Below, one piece after another: positions 7,024 through 9,308 of a stretch of DNA of 9,308 nt (the first letter of the stretch is position 1; every line of letters starts with the position of its first letter). The DNA comes from Candidatus Thorarchaeota archaeon (GTDB lineage: Archaea > Asgardarchaeota > Thorarchaeia > Thorarchaeales > Thorarchaeaceae). The notes beneath the pieces were generated by a model. The model did no database searches. It saw only the letters and a list, made by a program, of their open reading frames with translations, and had not been told where the DNA came from. A program made the position numbers and the translations under genes. The DNA is taken from positions 1 through 9,308 of the forward strand of contig JAEORG010000444.1 in NCBI GenBank assembly GCA_016841005.1, given 5' to 3'.

Positions 7024-7473
7024 TTAATATTCAAAGGCCTGAACTCTTTCAAATCTGTCAATTATATATACTAACTCAGGCTTTAACATAATTAACACGG
7101 TATCATCTTCATCGATAAACTCTGAGAGATACGGATGTTTCCTTTTCAATAAATCTCTATAAACTGCAATATCCGATTCTCGATAATCAACTGCAGACCC
7201 AATTATAGTAATGACTTTTGTACCCATCAGATCAAAGTTCTCATTATCCCTATTATCAATGACCAAAGATACTCTAGGATTGTGAACAATATTCCTATAT
7301 TTTCTGCGAGCTCGTTTGGTTACAAAGAAGACTCCATCTAAGTTTCTAGTAACATCAAAGGACATCAGGCAAGAGTAGGGATCCTTCGGACCAATTGTGC
7401 TTAGGACTGCGACTCTCTGAGAATCAAGAAATTCCACAATTGTGTCTTGTATATCTTGGCTAATAGGTTTCAT
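7024..7473 (-). CDS. PPOX-family split beta-barrel protein (pyridoxamine 5'-phosphate oxidase-like)
   Basis: From ATG 7473 the product is 149 residues, the usual size for a single-domain FMN-binding split-barrel protein. Visible family features are the first barrel strands RVAVLSTIGPKDPYSCLMSF (20-39), VFFVTKRARRKYRNI (48-62) and HNPRVSLVIDNRD (64-76), a pattern of T-x-R-x-x-R-K-x-x-N-I followed by N-P-R-V that lines the phosphate/cofactor pocket. IIGSAVDY (90-97) and VLIMLKPELVYIIDRF (126-141) form later strands. Members bind FMN, F420 or haem, and the cofactor and reaction cannot be chosen from sequence alone. The frame is open back to 7551, but that extension overlaps the end of the aspartase gene and precedes the conserved fold, so ATG 7473, 28 bp after the aspartase stop, is preferred. 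No clear Shine-Dalgarno site precedes it. It is probably the last or second-last gene of the leftward cluster. Confidence 0.88.
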   Translation of the reverse strand: MKPISQDIQDTIVEFLDSQRVAVLSTIGPKDPYSCLMSFDVTRNLDGVFFVTKRARRKYRNIVHNPRVSLVIDNRDNENFDLMGTKVITIIGSAVDYRESDIAVYRDLLKRKHPYLSEFIDEDDTVLIMLKPELVYIIDRFERVQAFEY

Positions 7474-7501
7474 AAGAACATCACATCTTTTTGTGGTTAA
7501 A

Positions 7502-8950
7502 CTAATCACTTGTTTGTTTTGAATTACTGTGATCGTGACCGTATATCCCACTCCTTGTCATCCGTTCTGGAGATAGAAGCTTGTCAAGTTCCTCTTCTTC
7601 GATCAATCCTTCTTCTAGAACGAGGTCTCTTATCGGTCTCCCTGTTTCAAGAGCCTTTTTGGCAATTCTAGTAGAGGCATGGTATCCAATGACAGGATTC
7701 AATGCCGTGACTAATCCAACACTCCTGTGAACAACATCTAGACCTACTGGATTTGGTTTTATTCCTACAATGCACTTCTCTGTGAAAATAGGAATTGCAT
7801 TTCTAAGAATCTTTAATGACTGGAAAAAATTGTACGCCAGAACTGGTTCAAATGCATTCAGTTCGAGTTGCCCGCCTTGCGCTGCCAGATTGATTGTAAG
7901 ATCATGTCCAATGACTTGGTATCCAACCTGAATAATCATCTCTGGAATGACAGGATTTACCTTACCAGGCATGATGGAGGAACCAGGTTGCACAGGGGGG
8001 AGTATGATTTCATGAAATCCTCCAACTGGTCCTGATGACAGGAGAATTAAGTCACTTGAGATTTTGATGAGGTTTGTTGCCAGAACTTTTAGCAGACTAC
8101 TTGCATGTACGAATTCATCTGAGTTTTGTGTATCATCTATTAGATTCTCAGCAGTCGTTAGTTCTTGGAGACCAGTAACCATTCGGAGATAATCTTCAGC
8201 ATATTGAATATACTCAACATCAGCATTCAGAGATGTACCAATTGCAGTTGCTCCTATATTATGAGTCTTCAGTACTTTGATTGCTTCAACTATTCGATCC
8301 AAGTCACGCTTGAGAGCAGCAGACCAAGCTGAGAATTCCTGCCCCAAAGTTATTGGAACAGCATCCTGCATCTCAGTCCTTCCGAGCTTCAAAGTATCCA
8401 TGAATTTGTCTGCCTTTTCGTCTAAAGCGACTATTAGAACTCTTAATGATAGTGCAAGGTCTCTAAGACTGAATATTGTTGCAATCTTAATGCCTGTTGG
8501 ATAGACATCATTAGTAGATTGGCTCATATTGACGTGATCATTCGCATCAATCGGGGATTGGGAATTTCTCGGATGACCTAGTATCTCATTGGCTCTTGAT
8601 GCTATGACTTCATTGAGATTCATATTAGTGGATGTACCAGCACCACCTTGCAACATGTCAACAATGAACGCGTCATGAAACTCTCCCCCTATTATCTCGT
8701 CACAAGCTTGAATGATTGCCTTTGCATATTCTTCACTAAGATGATCCAGTTTTCTGTTAGCTAAAGCACAGGCTTTCTTGACCATAGCAAGAGACTGAAT
8801 CAGTGTGGTATATTTGTAGAGTGAGTCCATGGACACTCCAAAATTTTCCTTGGCTCGTAATGACTGTACTCCATAGAGTGCATCCTTAGGAATCTGTCTT
8901 GCACCTAGTAAATCGCTTTCCTCTCTAAATTCGTCATTCTCTTCACTCAT
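7502..8950 (-). CDS. aspA: Aspartate ammonia-lyase (aspartase)
   Basis: The enzyme converts L-aspartate to fumarate and ammonia reversibly and works as a cytosolic homotetramer. From ATG 8950 the protein has 482 residues, close to E. coli AspA (478). Superfamily signatures are clear: GGAGTSTNMNLNEV (102-115), NDHVNMSQSTND (137-148), TEMQDAVPITLGQEF (192-206), GATAIGTSLNADVEY (233-247) and GSSIMPGKVNPV (323-334), whose first Ser (324) is the expected catalytic base. QSTND and QDAVP, rather than the QSSND and QDATP usual in class II fumarase, point to aspartase; fumarase is the main alternative. The frame extends to 9016, but the extra 22 residues are not family-like, and GGTGG sits 6 nt before ATG 8950, so this start is preferred. 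It follows the gamma-glutamyltransferase gene by 75 bp and precedes the PPOX-family gene by 28 bp, suggesting an amino-acid catabolic cluster. Confidence 0.95.
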   Translation of the reverse strand: MSEENDEFREESDLLGARQIPKDALYGVQSLRAKENFGVSMDSLYKYTTLIQSLAMVKKACALANRKLDHLSEEYAKAIIQACDEIIGGEFHDAFIVDMLQGGAGTSTNMNLNEVIASRANEILGHPRNSQSPIDANDHVNMSQSTNDVYPTGIKIATIFSLRDLALSLRVLIVALDEKADKFMDTLKLGRTEMQDAVPITLGQEFSAWSAALKRDLDRIVEAIKVLKTHNIGATAIGTSLNADVEYIQYAEDYLRMVTGLQELTTAENLIDDTQNSDEFVHASSLLKVLATNLIKISSDLILLSSGPVGGFHEIILPPVQPGSSIMPGKVNPVIPEMIIQVGYQVIGHDLTINLAAQGGQLELNAFEPVLAYNFFQSLKILRNAIPIFTEKCIVGIKPNPVGLDVVHRSVGLVTALNPVIGYHASTRIAKKALETGRPIRDLVLEEGLIEEEELDKLLSPERMTRSGIYGHDHSNSKQTSD

Positions 8951-8956
8951 CGTTGC

Positions 8957-8961
8957 CCACC
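8957..8961 (-). promoter_or_regulatory. Ribosome binding site that sets the aspartase start
   Basis: On the minus strand GGTGG lies 6 nt upstream of ATG 8950. It is a near match to GGAGG and supports the 482-residue form over the longer 504-residue frame that begins at 9016. Confidence 0.5.
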
Positions 8962-9025
8962 AAATAGTTACCTTGTTCATCATTGGGGGTGTGTTAGACG
9001 ATTTAGGTATATCCAAAGGGGAATT

Positions 9026-9308
9026 TCAAAAGCCAGCTGCTTGGCCATCCTTACGAAAATCAGATCCTGCTATCCATGCATCATGAAGACGTAAAATGAC
9101 TTGACCTCCACCAAAACTGGCCATGGTTTCATGAACAAGTTGATGTCCTAGTTTTCGCAAAATTCCTTGAGTATTTGGTGCGATACCATTCTCCAATGCG
9201 AGTGTATTGGATACTTGATTGTGATGAAAACGAGGATGATCCATCGCAGTTTGAGGGGACATCTGATAATCAATCAGGTTACTCACAAACTGAGCATGTG
9301 CTTGAGAC
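9026..9308 (-). CDS. ggt: Gamma-glutamyltransferase, C-terminal end only (5' part beyond the right edge)
   Basis: Ninety-three codons and a TGA stop are visible, and the frame stays open to the right edge. The sequence matches the C-terminal end of the small subunit of gamma-glutamyltransferase (an Ntn-hydrolase that self-cleaves): SNLIDYQMSPQTAMDHPRFH, then LALENGI, LRKLGHQLV, FGGGQVI and the closing GSDFRKDGQAAGF, equivalent to the usual G-A-S-D-P-R-x-D-G end. The catalytic Thr and the self-cleavage site lie in the missing part. The enzyme transfers or hydrolyses gamma-glutamyl groups, often outside the membrane; whether this protein has a signal peptide cannot be seen. A GTG at 9286 is internal, because residues before it (QAHAQF) continue the family pattern. 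It is the upstream neighbour of aspartase in the same direction, so the two may share a transcript. Confidence 0.9.
   Translation of the reverse strand, partial: SQAHAQFVSNLIDYQMSPQTAMDHPRFHHNQVSNTLALENGIAPNTQGILRKLGHQLVHETMASFGGGQVILRLHDAWIAGSDFRKDGQAAGF

Noticed and set aside
7474..7551. 26-residue N-terminal extension of the PPOX-family protein
   Set aside because: It overlaps the end of the aspartase gene and precedes the conserved fold; ATG 7473 gives a normal single-domain length.
8951..9016. 22-residue N-terminal extension of aspartase
   Set aside because: It is not family-like, and a GGTGG site is correctly spaced before the internal ATG at 8950, which gives the normal family length.
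9026..9286. GTG at 9286 as the start of an independent 86-residue gene
   Set aside because: The residues upstream of the GTG continue the gamma-glutamyltransferase pattern to the window edge, so the gene is cut by the edge and is not a short protein.

Overview
The window is protein-coding on both strands. It looks like archaeal DNA, most plausibly an Asgard (Thorarchaeota-like) lineage. The support is indirect: Arg is read mostly as AGA/AGG/CGA and ATA is frequent for Ile, AT-rich TATA-like boxes lie upstream of genes, bacterial promoter motifs are not obvious, and a DUF3160 surface protein sits with secreted N-x-S/T-rich proteins. A bacterial source cannot be excluded from one window. Stop codons are used in the standard way (TAA, TAG and TGA all end genes).

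Layout. (1) Positions 1 to about 2230, minus strand: one uninterrupted reading frame of at least 739 codons that runs off the left edge. It encodes a large exported, beta-rich protein with a signal peptide. Because it has no stop inside the window, a simple ORF scan can miss it. (2) 2390-3244, minus: a 284-residue soluble protein of unknown function; its pattern weakly suggests the tubby C-terminal/LURP-one/scramblase-like fold. (3) 3245-3392: a 148-bp divergent intergenic region with a TATA-like box. (4) 3393-5723, plus: a membrane-anchored DUF3160 protein, followed 11 bp later by (5) 5735-6721, plus: a NIF3-like metal-binding protein, probably co-transcribed. (6) 6722-7023: a roughly 300-bp convergent intergenic stretch with one doubtful small frame on the minus strand. 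(7) 7024-9308, minus: a cluster transcribed leftward, with the C-terminal end of a gamma-glutamyltransferase (cut by the right edge), then aspartate ammonia-lyase, then a PPOX-family split-barrel flavin or cofactor protein.

How the parts fit. The right-hand cluster reads as amino-acid catabolism: gamma-glutamyltransferase releases glutamate or transfers gamma-glutamyl groups, and aspartase deaminates aspartate to fumarate and ammonia. The left half is dominated by two exported proteins that probably face outward. I see no rRNA, tRNA, CRISPR array, insertion sequence or integrase, and no clear sign of recent gene transfer. No new multi-gene system is evident. The most useful leads are the uncharacterised exported protein with its possible CTG start, and the unassigned 284-residue protein.
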